Positions 49,549 through 58,249 of a DNA stretch of 64,000 nucleotides are shown here, in pieces. Under the pieces are notes generated by a model. It did no database searches. It saw nothing but the letters and a program-made list of their open reading frames with translations, and had not been told where the DNA came from. Both the position numbers and the translations under genes were made by a program. The DNA lies in assembly GCF_026686735.1 (NCBI RefSeq), contig NZ_CP113432.1:3709001-3773000 (forward strand). Reading direction: 5' to 3'. Origin of the DNA: Pseudomonas triclosanedens. Its GTDB lineage: Bacteria; Pseudomonadota; Gammaproteobacteria; Pseudomonadales; Pseudomonadaceae. Position 1 is the first letter of the stretch. Every line of letters begins with the position of its first letter.

Positions 49549-49574
49549 AAAAGGCCGCCCGAAGGCGGCCTTTT
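49549..49574 (-). terminator. Terminator of the START-domain gene
   Basis: The stem AAAAGGCCGCC / GGCGGCCTTTT with a CGAA loop has T-rich ends on both strands. It lies about 25 bases beyond the stop of the minus-strand gene at 49600. Confidence 0.88.
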
Positions 49575-49599
49575 CCATGCGCGGGCAGAGGTATGGCGC

Positions 49600-50208
49600 T
49601 TATTTCTTTTCGGCGGCGCTACGCAGACCCTTCAGGGTATTCATCGGCGCGTCGACCACGAAGCTATTGGCCAGCCAGGACGGGATGCTGCCACCCGGCT
49701 CGGTCTGCACCTGGTAGATCACTTCGGTCACGCCGGCGCCCTTGGGCACCAGCTTCCACTCGCCGACCAGCTTCGGCACACGGATTTCGCCCTTCTCTTC
49801 CGGAATAAAGGTCGGCTCGGCCTTCAGGTGACGGATCAGGCCGCCATCGGCAGTCTTCTCGGTGGTGACATGAATCACCACGTCGCGGCCAGTCACCGGC
49901 CAGGGCATGTCGATCTTCGAGTAGGTCCAGGTGTCATCGCCCTCATGCTTGAGCAGGCGCATTTCGCCACAAGCGTGGATCCACTTGCAGGAGCCGTTCA
50001 CGTCTTCCTGCAGCGCATTGATAGTGGCAACGTCTGCCTTGATGTCGACGACACCACGGTAAGCCTTGTATTTGGAACCCGGCACGCTGCTCAGGAAGAC
50101 CTTCACACCGTCATCTTCCTTTTCCAGCTTCCAGTCTTCCGCCATCGCAACGCCAGCAAAGCTCACCACGGCAGTCGCCAGCAGGCTCATACGCAATACA
50201 CCACGCAT
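49600..50208 (-). CDS. START-domain lipid-binding protein
   Basis: This 202-residue protein has a signal peptide (MRGVLRMSLLATAVVSFAGV, cleavage near AMA-ED) and a START/SRPBCC domain: DWKLEKEDDGVKVFLSSVPG at the start, WPVTGRDVVIHVTTEK, and a C-terminal helix PMNTLKGLRSAAEKK. START domains bind hydrophobic ligands, so a periplasmic lipid carrier is plausible; the ligand is unknown. GAGGTAAGACG precedes the ATG. It is downstream of gltA on the opposite strand, as in P. aeruginosa. Confidence 0.82.
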   Translation of the reverse strand: MRGVLRMSLLATAVVSFAGVAMAEDWKLEKEDDGVKVFLSSVPGSKYKAYRGVVDIKADVATINALQEDVNGSCKWIHACGEMRLLKHEGDDTWTYSKIDMPWPVTGRDVVIHVTTEKTADGGLIRHLKAEPTFIPEEKGEIRVPKLVGEWKLVPKGAGVTEVIYQVQTEPGGSIPSWLANSFVVDAPMNTLKGLRSAAEKK

Positions 50209-50328
50209 CGTCTTACCTCTCTTTATTCTTGGTTTTCGGGTACGGACGTACCGTTAACCCGTTGTAATCCGCGGTCTTGAGCGGGATGGGCGTCAGTATG
50301 GCCCCTGAAAACGTGACTTCCAAGTCAC

Positions 50329-50583
50329 TCAGGCAGCGGTGATCCGCTCCCATTCGGTGAGTATCAGCAGAGCCTGCTCATTGCTCTGGCCACAGGCCTC
50401 GGGATCGGCATCGAACGCAGCGCATACGGCGGGCCGCCGCGGGTCACCGAACAATTGGCAGAGATTCCGCTCATCCAGTTGAATGCAGCGGACGCCAGCC
50501 GGCTTGCCATCAGGCATGCCGGGAATGGGCGAGGAAATCGAAGGCGCGATGCAACAGGCGCCACAGCCGATACGGCACTGCAT
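50329..50583 (-). CDS. YkgJ family cysteine cluster protein
   Basis: This 84-residue protein has the CxxxCxxCC-type cluster of YkgJ proteins: [15 protein letters not shown] at residues 3-17, then [19 protein letters not shown] and RRPAVCAAF. It probably binds zinc or an iron-sulfur centre; no reaction is known. The ATG at 50583 begins MQCRIG. It lies 120 bases upstream of the START-domain gene on the same strand, so an operon is possible. Confidence 0.8.
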   Translation of the reverse strand: MQCRIGCGACCIAPSISSPIPGMPDGKPAGVRCIQLDERNLCQLFGDPRRPAVCAAFDADPEACGQSNEQALLILTEWERITAA

Positions 50584-50799
50584 CTCAGGAATCTCGATGA
50601 CGATTCGGGACGTCTATCGTCCACACGGGAGGCCGGCGCCAGGCATTGCACCCGGGCCGGCGGAAACAGGCCGGGAGAATATAGCGCAGCGCGCCACCCG
50701 CCAAGCCGGCCGGATCAGCGGAGCACCAGGTACCAGCCCCCTTTCTGTCCCGAAGCGCTTCAACTAGGCTTCGCAAACCCATCGAATGGAGCCTTCCTC

Positions 50800-51141
50800 A
50801 TGCCGGTCTGGCTGCAAACCGCCTTCCTCCTGGTGCTTTCCAACCTGTTCATGACCTTCGCCTGGTATGGCCACCTTAAGACGCTGAACAGCAAGCCGTG
50901 GATCATCGCGGCGTTGGTCAGTTGGGGGATCGCGCTCTTCGAGTACCTTCTGCAGGTTCCAGCCAACCGTATCGGCTACACGGTCATGTCGGTGGGGCAA
51001 CTGAAGATCATGCAGGAAGTGATCACGCTGGCGGTTTTCGTGCCGTTCAGCGTCTACTTCATGCAGCAACCGCTAAAACTCGACTACCTCTGGGCCGGCC
51101 TGTGCCTGCTCGGCGCCGTGTACTTCATCTTCCGCGCCTGA
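50800..51141 (+). CDS. DMT family protein (DUF486)
   Basis: This 113-residue, four-helix protein matches DUF486, a small relative of the drug/metabolite transporter superfamily: LLVLSNLFMTFAWYGHLK, IIAALVSWGIALFEYLLQVP, the conserved ANRIGY and the QLKIMQEVITLAVFVPFSVY segment. The substrate is unknown. The start is the ATG at 50800 (MPVWLQTAFLLV) with GGAG eight bases upstream; the frame is open further back but lacks start signals. It ends 10 bases before the convergent dehydrogenase. Confidence 0.87.
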   Translation: MPVWLQTAFLLVLSNLFMTFAWYGHLKTLNSKPWIIAALVSWGIALFEYLLQVPANRIGYTVMSVGQLKIMQEVITLAVFVPFSVYFMQQPLKLDYLWAGLCLLGAVYFIFRA

Positions 51142-51151
51142 GCCGCCAACA

Positions 51152-52030
51152 TCAGGACAACGCACCGTCCTTGAGCCGGGTGATCAGGCTCGACGTATCC
51201 CAGCGCCCACCGCCGGCGGCCTGAACCTCGGCGTAGAACTGGTCGACCAGCGCCGTTACCGGCAATTGCGCGCCATTACGCCGCGCCTCGTCCAGCACGA
51301 TGCCCAGGTCCTTGCGCATCCAGTCCACAGCAAATCCGAAGTCGAAACGACCTTCCAGCATGCTCTGATGGCGGTTTTCCAGTTGCCAGGACTGCGCCGC
51401 GCCCTTGCAGATCACCTCCATCGCCGCCATCCCGTCCAGCCCCGCGCTCCTGGCGAAGTGCAGCGCCTCGGCAAGCCCCTGCAGCAGGCCGCCTACGCAG
51501 ATCTGATTGACCATCTTGGTCAACTGGCCGCTACCCACCGGCCCCATCAGCCGCACCATCCGCGCATAGGTCGCAAGAATCGACTCGGCGCGCTCGAAAA
51601 TCAGCGGATCGCCGCCAACCATCACGGTCAGCGAGCCGCTCTCCGCACCGGCCTGTCCGCCGGAAACCGGCGCATCGAGGAAGCCCAGCTCGCGCTCCGA
51701 TGCACACACCGCCAGCTCACGCGCCACCTGGGCCGACGCCGTGGTGTGGTCGACCAGCACAGATCCGGGCTGCATGCCCGCCAGCGCGCCATCCTCGCCC
51801 AGCACCACGCTGCGCAGGTCGTCGTCGTTGCCCACGCAGCACATCACGAACTCCGCCCACTGCGCAGCCTCGCGGGGCGTCGCCGCCGAGCGCCCACCGA
51901 ACTGCCCGACCCAGCGTTCGGCGCGCGCCGCAGTACGGTTGAACACGCACACCTCGTGCCCCTCGCGCTGCAGATGGCCCGCCATCGGATACCCCATCAC
52001 GCCCAGACCGATGAATGCGATCTTCGCCAT
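51152..52030 (-). CDS. NAD(P)-dependent beta-hydroxyacid dehydrogenase
   Basis: This 292-residue enzyme of the 3-hydroxyisobutyrate dehydrogenase family has the Rossmann motif AFIGLGVMGYPMAGHLQREG, the substrate-binding DAPVSGGQAGAESGSLTVMV and the catalytic lysine in GQLTKMVNQICVGG. It oxidises a short beta-hydroxyacid or reduces the semialdehyde; the exact substrate is not determined. In P. aeruginosa the corresponding gene (PA1576) is annotated as probable 3-hydroxyisobutyrate dehydrogenase. The ATG at 52030 (MAKIAFIGLG) fits the family start. Confidence 0.9.
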   Translation of the reverse strand: MAKIAFIGLGVMGYPMAGHLQREGHEVCVFNRTAARAERWVGQFGGRSAATPREAAQWAEFVMCCVGNDDDLRSVVLGEDGALAGMQPGSVLVDHTTASAQVARELAVCASERELGFLDAPVSGGQAGAESGSLTVMVGGDPLIFERAESILATYARMVRLMGPVGSGQLTKMVNQICVGGLLQGLAEALHFARSAGLDGMAAMEVICKGAAQSWQLENRHQSMLEGRFDFGFAVDWMRKDLGIVLDEARRNGAQLPVTALVDQFYAEVQAAGGGRWDTSSLITRLKDGALS

Positions 52031-52134
52031 GCCCATTCCCTCGCCATCGAAAGCCGCAGAGCCTAGCACAGCGGTTTGCCGGTCCCGAAAACCCCTTCCA
52101 TACTCCGGAGAACCTCAACCGCGAGCGTCCCGTC

Positions 52135-52686
52135 ATGCCCCACTGGTTGGTGATCGACCTGGAAGCCACTACCGAGGAAGGTGGCTGGCCAGTCGAAGAA
52201 ATGGAAATCATCGAGATCGGCGCCACCCTGGTGGCCGAAGCCAACGGCCGCGAGCTGGACCACTTCCAGCGTTTCGTCCGGCCACAGCGACGGCCGCTGC
52301 TGACCAGCTTCTGCCGCGACCTTACCCACATCAGCCAGGCCAGCGTCGATGCGGCCGCTCCCTTGAGCGTAGTGTGGCCACAGTTCGAGCGTTGGCTGGC
52401 GCAACACGCGCCACGCCTGGTCGGCTGGACCAGTTGGGGTGACTACGACCGCCGGCAACTGGAACTGGAATGGCGTCGCCAGCACCTGGAAAGTCACCTC
52501 GCCCGTGTTCCCCACGTCAATCTCAAGCAACGTTTCGCCGATGCCCGCCAACTCAAGCGCCCAGTGGGCCTGATTACCGCACTGCACCTCGCCGGCCTGC
52601 ACTTCCAGGGACAGCAGCATCGAGCCCTGGAGGACGCCCGCAATACCGCGCGCCTGTTACCTCTCGCCCTGTCGGTCACCAGCTGA
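52135..52686 (+). CDS. DEDDh-type 3'-5' exonuclease
   Basis: This 183-residue nuclease has the DnaQ-like motifs: DLEAT (Asp8, Glu10), a second Asp in WGDYDRRQLELEW and HRALEDARNTARLLP (His and Asp). The N-terminus MPHWLVIDLEATTEEGG and internal FCRDLTHIS resemble the ERI-1/KapD group of RNA-trimming exonucleases. The ATG at 52135 is chosen because upstream codons are not conserved. A metal-dependent exonuclease is well supported; the natural nucleic acid is not. Confidence 0.87.
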   Translation: MPHWLVIDLEATTEEGGWPVEEMEIIEIGATLVAEANGRELDHFQRFVRPQRRPLLTSFCRDLTHISQASVDAAAPLSVVWPQFERWLAQHAPRLVGWTSWGDYDRRQLELEWRRQHLESHLARVPHVNLKQRFADARQLKRPVGLITALHLAGLHFQGQQHRALEDARNTARLLPLALSVTS

Positions 52687-52795
52687 ACCTGCGGTTCGGC
52701 GTTGACCGCGCGGTCCCTTCTCGCATCTAGTGACGACGCCTGCGCCCTTGGGCATACTGGCCAGCCCTTTTTCACCCCTCTAGCAGGAGAAGCCC

Positions 52796-53077
52796 ATGTT
52801 CAAGGTCAACGAGTACTTCGACGGCACCGTCAAATCCATCGCCTTCGACATGACCGCGGGTCCGGCCACCATCGGCGTGATGGCTGCCGGCGAGTATGAG
52901 TTCGGCACCAGCCAGCTGGAGGTGATGCATGTCGTCGCCGGCGCGCTGACCGTCAAGCTGCCGGGCAGCGACACCTGGGAAACCTTCGAAGCCGGCAGCA
53001 ACTTCACTGTGCCGGCCAACAGCAAGTTCCAGTTGAAGGTCGCCCAGGACACCGCCTACCTCTGCGAATACCGCTGA
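52796..53077 (+). CDS. ppnP: Pyrimidine/purine nucleoside phosphorylase
   Basis: This 93-residue cupin matches PpnP (formerly DUF1255/YaiE), which phosphorolyses several nucleosides to base and ribose-1-phosphate. The whole family pattern is visible: [37 protein letters not shown] and [15 protein letters not shown]. Its length is exact for the family. AGCAGGAGAAGCCC upstream provides a good ribosome-binding site. A terminator follows 15 bases later. Confidence 0.93.
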   Translation: MFKVNEYFDGTVKSIAFDMTAGPATIGVMAAGEYEFGTSQLEVMHVVAGALTVKLPGSDTWETFEAGSNFTVPANSKFQLKVAQDTAYLCEYR

Positions 53078-53092
53078 GTTACGCGAGTCATG

Positions 53093-53119
53093 AAAACCGG
53101 CCCTGATGGCCGGTTTTTT
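53093..53119. terminator. Bidirectional terminator between ppnP and the CobW gene
   Basis: The stem AAAACCGGCC / GGCCGGTTTT with a five-base loop and a T run lies between convergent genes. It overlaps the last bases of the minus-strand stop codon at 53118. Confidence 0.9.
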
Positions 53120-54059
53120 ATTGCTCGCAAACCTGCTCGTCCGGCACGGAGCACTCGCGCAACCCGGCTTCGAGCCGCGCTCGCAACGTCCCGCCCTTCT
53201 CCGCGATGAATACCAGCCGCGCGCCCTGCGCTGCCTCGGCCTCCGTCGCCGGGCGGAACTGGTAGCGCCCGCCCACGTATTGCAGCCACAACGCGCCTTC
53301 CTGCCCGGCCAACCGAAGCAGGCCCTTGAGCCGCAGGAGCTCCTTCGGCAGATCGCCCAGCCACTTCTGCAAGCGCGCTCCATCGAAGACCAGGCCCCCT
53401 TGCCAGCTCCAGCTTTCGAACAGCTCGCCGTGATCGATACCGCCCTGCCGATGAGGGCGCAGCCAGCGCGACGGCTCGCCCAGCAGTAGTTCATCGGGAA
53501 TCTGCGCCTGGATCGTCTCCAGCACTCGCGCGCCACGGCCGAAGCGTTCGCGCTGCGCGCTCAGTTCGCCGGCATCCAGCAGGTCGCACTTGTTAAGCAG
53601 CAACAGATCGGCCGCCGCCGCCTGCATCCGCTCCAGGCGCGCATACTCGCCCGCCAGCGGCTCACGGCGAGCCGCATCCACCACCGTCAGCACCGCGTCC
53701 AGATGCAGGCGCTTGCGCAGCTTCGGGTAGCCCAGGGTCTGGACGATCCGTTGCGGATCGGAAACGCCGCTGCATTCGATCACCACCTGCTCCAGCGGCG
53801 GGCTCATGCTCGCCAGGCGCTCCAGTTGCGCCAGCAGATCGTCCTGCACACTGCAGCAGATGCAGCCGTTCTCCAGGCTGTACACCGCCTCGGTTTGCTC
53901 GGCGATCATTCCCGCATCGATATTCAGCTCGCCGAAATCGTTGACGATCACCGCCAGGCGCCGCCCTTCACAGCGTTCCAGCAGGTTACGCAGCAGCGTT
54001 GTCTTGCCGGCGCCGAGAAAACCGGCCACCACCGTTACCGGAATGCTCGCCATGCTCAT
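53118..54059 (-). CDS. CobW/COG0523 family GTP-binding metallochaperone
   Basis: This 313-residue protein has the G3E GTPase motifs: Walker A GFLGAGKTT (13-21), the metal-binding CICC (66-69) in LENGCICCSVQDDL, ECSGVSDP switch region, and NKCD for guanine recognition. The C-terminal domain (GGLVFDGARLQKWL and so on) is that of the CobW family. COG0523 proteins deliver or manage metals such as zinc or cobalt. The start at 54059 (MSMASIPVTVV) overlaps the upstream amidohydrolase stop by four bases (ATGA), so the two are coupled. Confidence 0.9.
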   Translation of the reverse strand: MSMASIPVTVVAGFLGAGKTTLLRNLLERCEGRRLAVIVNDFGELNIDAGMIAEQTEAVYSLENGCICCSVQDDLLAQLERLASMSPPLEQVVIECSGVSDPQRIVQTLGYPKLRKRLHLDAVLTVVDAARREPLAGEYARLERMQAAAADLLLLNKCDLLDAGELSAQRERFGRGARVLETIQAQIPDELLLGEPSRWLRPHRQGGIDHGELFESWSWQGGLVFDGARLQKWLGDLPKELLRLKGLLRLAGQEGALWLQYVGGRYQFRPATEAEAAQGARLVFIAEKGGTLRARLEAGLRECSVPDEQVCEQ

Positions 54060-55804
54060 GCGTTGACACCTTCTATGCGCGGCGGCTCGCCCTGCCATAC
54101 GGCAGCCATCGGCGTGTCGTTGAAGTGGCCGAGACGGTCATACACCGGCTGGCCCTCCATGAAGGTCAGTTGCACCTCGGTGCGATGGATATAGTTGCGC
54201 GCCGGCGCCGCGAACAGATCGCGATCGAGGACGATGAAATCCGCCGACTTGCCAGCCTCCAGGCTGCCGGTGAGATGTTCCAGTCCCATCGCACAGGCGC
54301 CATTGAGCGTCGCCACCGCCAGCGCCTGCTCCAGGCTGATCGGCTCGCCAAAGCAGCCCGGGTCGTCGTTCCACGGGTTCTGCCGGGTCACCAGGGTTTC
54401 CAGCGCCAGCCACGGATCGATCGAAGCCACCGGCCAGTCAGTGCCGAACACCGCGATGCCGCCAGCGGCCAGCACGCCCTTGAAGTCATAGATACGCTTC
54501 AGGCGATCGGGGCCGTAACCGGAGCGCGCGCCGCTGGCGAAGGGTGTCGGATACCAGGCCGCCGGGGAGAACTCGGCGATGACATCCAGTTCGCGGAAGC
54601 GCTTCAGGTTGCCCGGATGAAGAATGGTGCTGTGCGCGCACTGGTGACGCACGCCGCTGAAGCCATTGCGCCGGCGCGCCTCGGCCACCGCATCGAGGAA
54701 TACGTCGGAGGCGGCGTCACCGGTACAGTGGGCGATCACCCGGATACCCCGGCGATCCATATCCACCACCATGTCGGTGATGTGCTCGGGCGTCAGGTTC
54801 AACTTGCCGCGCCAGGCGTTCTCGCCCGGCCAGGGCGTGATAAGGAAGGATGAGCGCGGCTCCACGGTGCCATCGAAGTGGAACTTCACCGCATTCGCCG
54901 ACAGCCGCGCGCTGCGATAGTAGTGGCGCTCGCCGCTGAGCAGTTCCCAGCGACGACGCACCGGGAAGATGTCGTCCTGCCAACTGATCGCCGCCTCCAC
55001 CCGCAGGGTCAGTTGCCCAGCGTCATCCAGATGCTTGAGCGCCGCCAGGCGATTTTCGCAGACATGCACGTACTTGCTCGCGGTGACGCCACGCGAACTC
55101 TGGAAATGCACGCCATCGCGATAGGCACGCTGCAGCACGCTGGCCGGAGCCGGCGGCATGGCCGCGTGGATCAGCGCGTAGGCACCGTCGATCATCAGGC
55201 CATTGGGCTCGCCGGTCAGTTCGTCGCGCTCCAGATAGCCATTGCGCGGATCGGGCGTGGAAGCATCGATACCCGCGAGTTCCAGCGCGCGGGAGTTGAC
55301 CATCATCGTGCCCCACATGCGATCCAGCAGCGCCACGGGGCGGTCCGGCATTACCTGGTCGAGCCACTCGCGGCCCGGCTTGATGCCCGCCTCGCGGAAG
55401 GTGTAGCGAACCCAGTACTGCCCGTAGATCCAGCCGTCGCCCGGATGACTGGCGGCGTAATCGCGAACGGCCTTGGCCACCTGCTCCGGCGTCGGGTCCT
55501 CGATTCCCACATCGAGGTCATCGGCGTAGCGCGGCGCCAGCGCCAGGTCCGGGTGGGTATGCATATCGTGCAGGCCGGGCATGCAGAATGCCCCTTGCAG
55601 ATCGCGCACCAGGGTATCCGGGCCGATCAGGTGCTCCATTTCCTCCAGCCGGCCGACGGCGAGGAAGCGGCCGTCACGGATCGCCACCGCGTCGGCCCAG
55701 GGGCGCGATGGGTCGAGCGTATAGAAGCGGCCATTCCTCAGCACGAGCTCGGCGAAGCGGTCGCTGGGGGAATGGGAGGAGCGGAAGCGGTCCGGCGCGG
55801 TCAT
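54056..55804 (-). CDS. Amidohydrolase family protein (YtcJ-like)
   Basis: This 582-residue protein belongs to the amidohydrolase_3/YtcJ group: the N-terminal LVLRNGRFYTLDPSRPWADA barrel, the metal-ligand motif GLHDMHTHPDLALA, a later HCTGDAASDVFLDAV, and the C-terminal FGTDWPVASIDPWLALE with the metal-ligand Asp. It is probably a metal-dependent hydrolase of an amide-type substrate that I cannot identify. No signal peptide is seen. It is translationally coupled to a CobW-type metallochaperone and divergent from an AraC regulator, so it may be a metal client under that regulator. Confidence 0.87.
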   Translation of the reverse strand: MTAPDRFRSSHSPSDRFAELVLRNGRFYTLDPSRPWADAVAIRDGRFLAVGRLEEMEHLIGPDTLVRDLQGAFCMPGLHDMHTHPDLALAPRYADDLDVGIEDPTPEQVAKAVRDYAASHPGDGWIYGQYWVRYTFREAGIKPGREWLDQVMPDRPVALLDRMWGTMMVNSRALELAGIDASTPDPRNGYLERDELTGEPNGLMIDGAYALIHAAMPPAPASVLQRAYRDGVHFQSSRGVTASKYVHVCENRLAALKHLDDAGQLTLRVEAAISWQDDIFPVRRRWELLSGERHYYRSARLSANAVKFHFDGTVEPRSSFLITPWPGENAWRGKLNLTPEHITDMVVDMDRRGIRVIAHCTGDAASDVFLDAVAEARRRNGFSGVRHQCAHSTILHPGNLKRFRELDVIAEFSPAAWYPTPFASGARSGYGPDRLKRIYDFKGVLAAGGIAVFGTDWPVASIDPWLALETLVTRQNPWNDDPGCFGEPISLEQALAVATLNGACAMGLEHLTGSLEAGKSADFIVLDRDLFAAPARNYIHRTEVQLTFMEGQPVYDRLGHFNDTPMAAVWQGEPPRIEGVNA

Positions 55805-55864
55805 GGAGTGCCCTTCTTGTTCTTGTCCGTGAACGCAGTATAGGGTTCGATTTCCCCCACCCGG

Positions 55865-55901
55865 CTAGCATAAGATGACAACTCACTAGCATAAAACGAC
55901 A
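55865..55901. promoter_or_regulatory. Direct repeat, probable AraC-type operator
   Basis: CTAGCATAAGATGACA (55865-55880) and CTAGCATAAAACGACA (55886-55901) match at 14 of 16 positions, with starts 21 bases apart, two helical turns. This is the usual geometry for a dimer of AraC-family half-sites. It lies in the 103-base divergent region, ending seven bases before the AraC start. Confidence 0.65.
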
Positions 55902-55907
55902 GAGTCC

Positions 55908-57056
55908 ATGCCTTCTGCCGCCTCGTTCGACATCGATTACGCCGCACGCCAACTGTTCCGCCATTTCCTCGAAGAATGGCGCGCACGCCCGGCATTGCCG
56001 CCCTTGGCGCCATTGCTGAGCGGCCTCGGGTTGCCGAGCGGGAGCGATGCGGCTGAACGCATGAATTTCGCCCGCTACTACCGCCTGCTGCAGCATTCCG
56101 CCGGACTGCTCGGGCCGAGCGATTTCTTCCTGCGCCTGGGCCAGCGCTACAACCTCTACGATCTCGGGGTGATCGGTTACGCGCTGATCAGCGCGGCCAA
56201 CCTGAGGCGCTCCTGGGACATATCCCTGGGCCAGCCGTCGAGCCTGATGCCGCACCCGATCCACACCCAGCGCGAAGAGGACGCCGACCACATCCGCCTG
56301 ACCTTGCAGCTACCGCCATTCAGCGAGGTGGAACGCAACGCATTGTGCGAAGAATGGTTGAGCAGCACCTGGCGCTGGCTGTGCCAGCGGCTGCCAGAGC
56401 TGGAAGTGTGCCAGGGCATGCAGGTTCACCTGCCCTACCCGCCGCCCGCCCATGCGGCGGTGTACACCGAACTGTTCCCGGGCCTGTGTCACTTCGATGC
56501 CGGGCAGGCACAACTGTGGATTCCCCGGGAATTCCACGACCGCCCCTTTTCCACCGCCAACCCGACGGTGACGCGCCTCTGCCAGGCACAGGGCGCGGCC
56601 ACCCTTGCCAGCTTCGAACGAAGCCAGACGTTACCCGACGACGTGCGCTTCTACCTGCTGCAGAACGCCCGCATCCCGCTGCCAGACCTGGAACAGACCG
56701 CCGAATCGCTGCGCATGCCCCCTCACACGCTGCAACGGCGGCTGCGTGAATACGGGCTGACCTTCAAGGGCATCGTGCTGGAGGTGCGCATGGCCCTGGC
56801 CCAGCGCTATCTGCTGGCCAGCCGCATGGCGTTGCAGGAAATCGCCTTCCTGCTTGGCTACGAACACGTCACCAGTTTTCACCGCGCATTCCAGCGCTAC
56901 ACCGGGACGACACCGGAGCGCTTTCGCTTGGCGGGTGGGCAAACGAACGAAGCATCGCCGATGGAGCCACCTCCCACGAAGGGAAAAACCCCTCGCAGGA
57001 GCCCCGCGCTGGCAGGTTCGCAAGACGCTGAGAAGCTCGCGCGACCGCATGGTTGA
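55908..57056 (+). CDS. AraC family transcriptional regulator
   Basis: This 382-residue regulator has an N-terminal sensor domain of the arabinose-binding/OruR type (about 1-235) and a C-terminal double HTH (about 240-345). The second HTH is visible in LQEIAFLLGYEHVTSFHRAFQ followed by RYTGTTPERFR. The last 35 residues are a basic, Pro-rich tail (SPMEPPPTKGKTPRRSPALA) unlike the family and may reflect readthrough of a decayed stop. It is divergent from the amidohydrolase and probably controls it through the direct repeat at 55865-55901. Confidence 0.88.
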   Translation: MPSAASFDIDYAARQLFRHFLEEWRARPALPPLAPLLSGLGLPSGSDAAERMNFARYYRLLQHSAGLLGPSDFFLRLGQRYNLYDLGVIGYALISAANLRRSWDISLGQPSSLMPHPIHTQREEDADHIRLTLQLPPFSEVERNALCEEWLSSTWRWLCQRLPELEVCQGMQVHLPYPPPAHAAVYTELFPGLCHFDAGQAQLWIPREFHDRPFSTANPTVTRLCQAQGAATLASFERSQTLPDDVRFYLLQNARIPLPDLEQTAESLRMPPHTLQRRLREYGLTFKGIVLEVRMALAQRYLLASRMALQEIAFLLGYEHVTSFHRAFQRYTGTTPERFRLAGGQTNEASPMEPPPTKGKTPRRSPALAGSQDAEKLARPHG

Positions 57057-57148
57057 CGGGCACCGCGCCGCGTCTGCCGCGGCCCGGCTCAGGCACACAC
57101 CACCGGCTGCGGCAGCGCACTAAGCCGGTGACAGGCCTGGTGGCGTGC

Positions 57149-57568
57149 TCAAGCATCCTTCTCGCAGTTGATCAACCACGGCACCCCGAAACGATCCTCC
57201 AGTGCGCCGAACAGCTCCGCCCAGAACGTCCGGTCCAGCGGCATGGTGACCTTGCCCCCCTTGCTCAACGCCTCGAAGATGCGCCGCGCCTCCGCCTTGG
57301 TATCGACGTTGAGCGTGATCGACGCGCCCTTCACCCCCTCGTACGGGCCGCCACACTGCGGCGCGACATCCGAGCCCATCAGCACATGGCCATCCACCTC
57401 CAGGCGAACGTGGATGACGCGGTTCTTCATCTCCGCCGGCATATCCTCGCAGCCCGGCGCATCGGCGAAGCGCATCAGATGCGGCAACTCTCCGTGCAAT
57501 ACCTCGGCGTAGTAACGGAAGGCCTCTTCGCAATTGCCGTCAAAGTTCAGATAGGCATTCATCAACAT
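57149..57568 (-). CDS. VOC family protein (PhnB-like)
   Basis: This 139-residue protein of the vicinal-oxygen-chelate superfamily resembles PhnB/YjdN: MLMNAYLNFDGNCEEAFRYY at the N-terminus, HLMRFADAPG, VLMGSDVAP and a C-terminal FWAELFGALEDRFGVPWLIN. Metal ligands typical of glyoxalases are not all present, so activity is uncertain. GGAGG eight bases upstream supports the ATG at 57568. It follows the YciI gene after 16 bases; such YciI-PhnB pairs are common and often linked to an ECF sigma factor, which is absent here. Confidence 0.85.
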   Translation of the reverse strand: MLMNAYLNFDGNCEEAFRYYAEVLHGELPHLMRFADAPGCEDMPAEMKNRVIHVRLEVDGHVLMGSDVAPQCGGPYEGVKGASITLNVDTKAEARRIFEALSKGGKVTMPLDRTFWAELFGALEDRFGVPWLINCEKDA

Positions 57569-57584
57569 GGCGGGTTCCTCCGGT

Positions 57585-58010
57585 TCAGGACTTGCTGGAA
57601 ATCTGCGCGCGGATGCGGTCTTCCTGCTCGCGCAGTTCGGGGGTGAATTCGGCGCCGAAATCCTCGGCCTCGAAAATCTGCCGGATCTCGATCTCGGACT
57701 CGCCATCGAACGGGTTGGGAGCGCGCTTCACCCAGTCGATGCACTCCTGCAGCGAGGCTGTCTGCATGATCCAGAAACCGGCGATCAGTTCCTTGGTCTC
57801 GGCGAAAGGTCCATCGATGACCGTACGCGACGCACCATCGAAGCGAATCCGCGCCCCCTTGGAGCTGGGTTGCAGCCCCTCGCCAGCCAGCATCACACCT
57901 GCCTTGGCCAATTCCTCGTTGAACGCTCCCATCGCGGCGAGCAGTTCTTCCCTGGGCATCACACCGGCTTCGGAGTCGGCAGTGGCTTTGACAATCACCA
58001 TGAAACGCAT
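57585..58010 (-). CDS. YciI family (DGPF-domain) protein
   Basis: This 141-residue protein matches the YciI-related/DGPF family: MRFMVIVKATADSEAGVMPR at the N-terminus, the DGPFAETKELIAGFWIMQT motif at about residues 67-85, and a C-terminal EIEIRQIFEAEDFG. It is a small alpha/beta-barrel-type fold often found with ECF sigma factors or PhnB proteins; the reaction is unknown. GGAGAGATGCC precedes the ATG at 58010. It is operonic with the VOC gene. Confidence 0.87.
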   Translation of the reverse strand: MRFMVIVKATADSEAGVMPREELLAAMGAFNEELAKAGVMLAGEGLQPSSKGARIRFDGASRTVIDGPFAETKELIAGFWIMQTASLQECIDWVKRAPNPFDGESEIEIRQIFEAEDFGAEFTPELREQEDRIRAQISSKS

Positions 58011-58249
58011 GGCATCTCTCCTTTTTTGTAATGGGTCATCGTGGCGACCGGAAAATCCCGGTTCCTGGCATCTAGTCGAAAAGGGAAAGGCGAAATCGAC
58101 AGTCGCCACGAAAAAAATTCCGCAAGGCATGGTGCGGCCATTGAGGATAGTTCGCGCCGGGCAACTCGCTCGCCACCAACGGCCAACTGGACAGCCTCGT
58201 CCACTGTCCCTAGATTCAGACCTTTTCGCGCTGAATGGAGTGTTACTCA

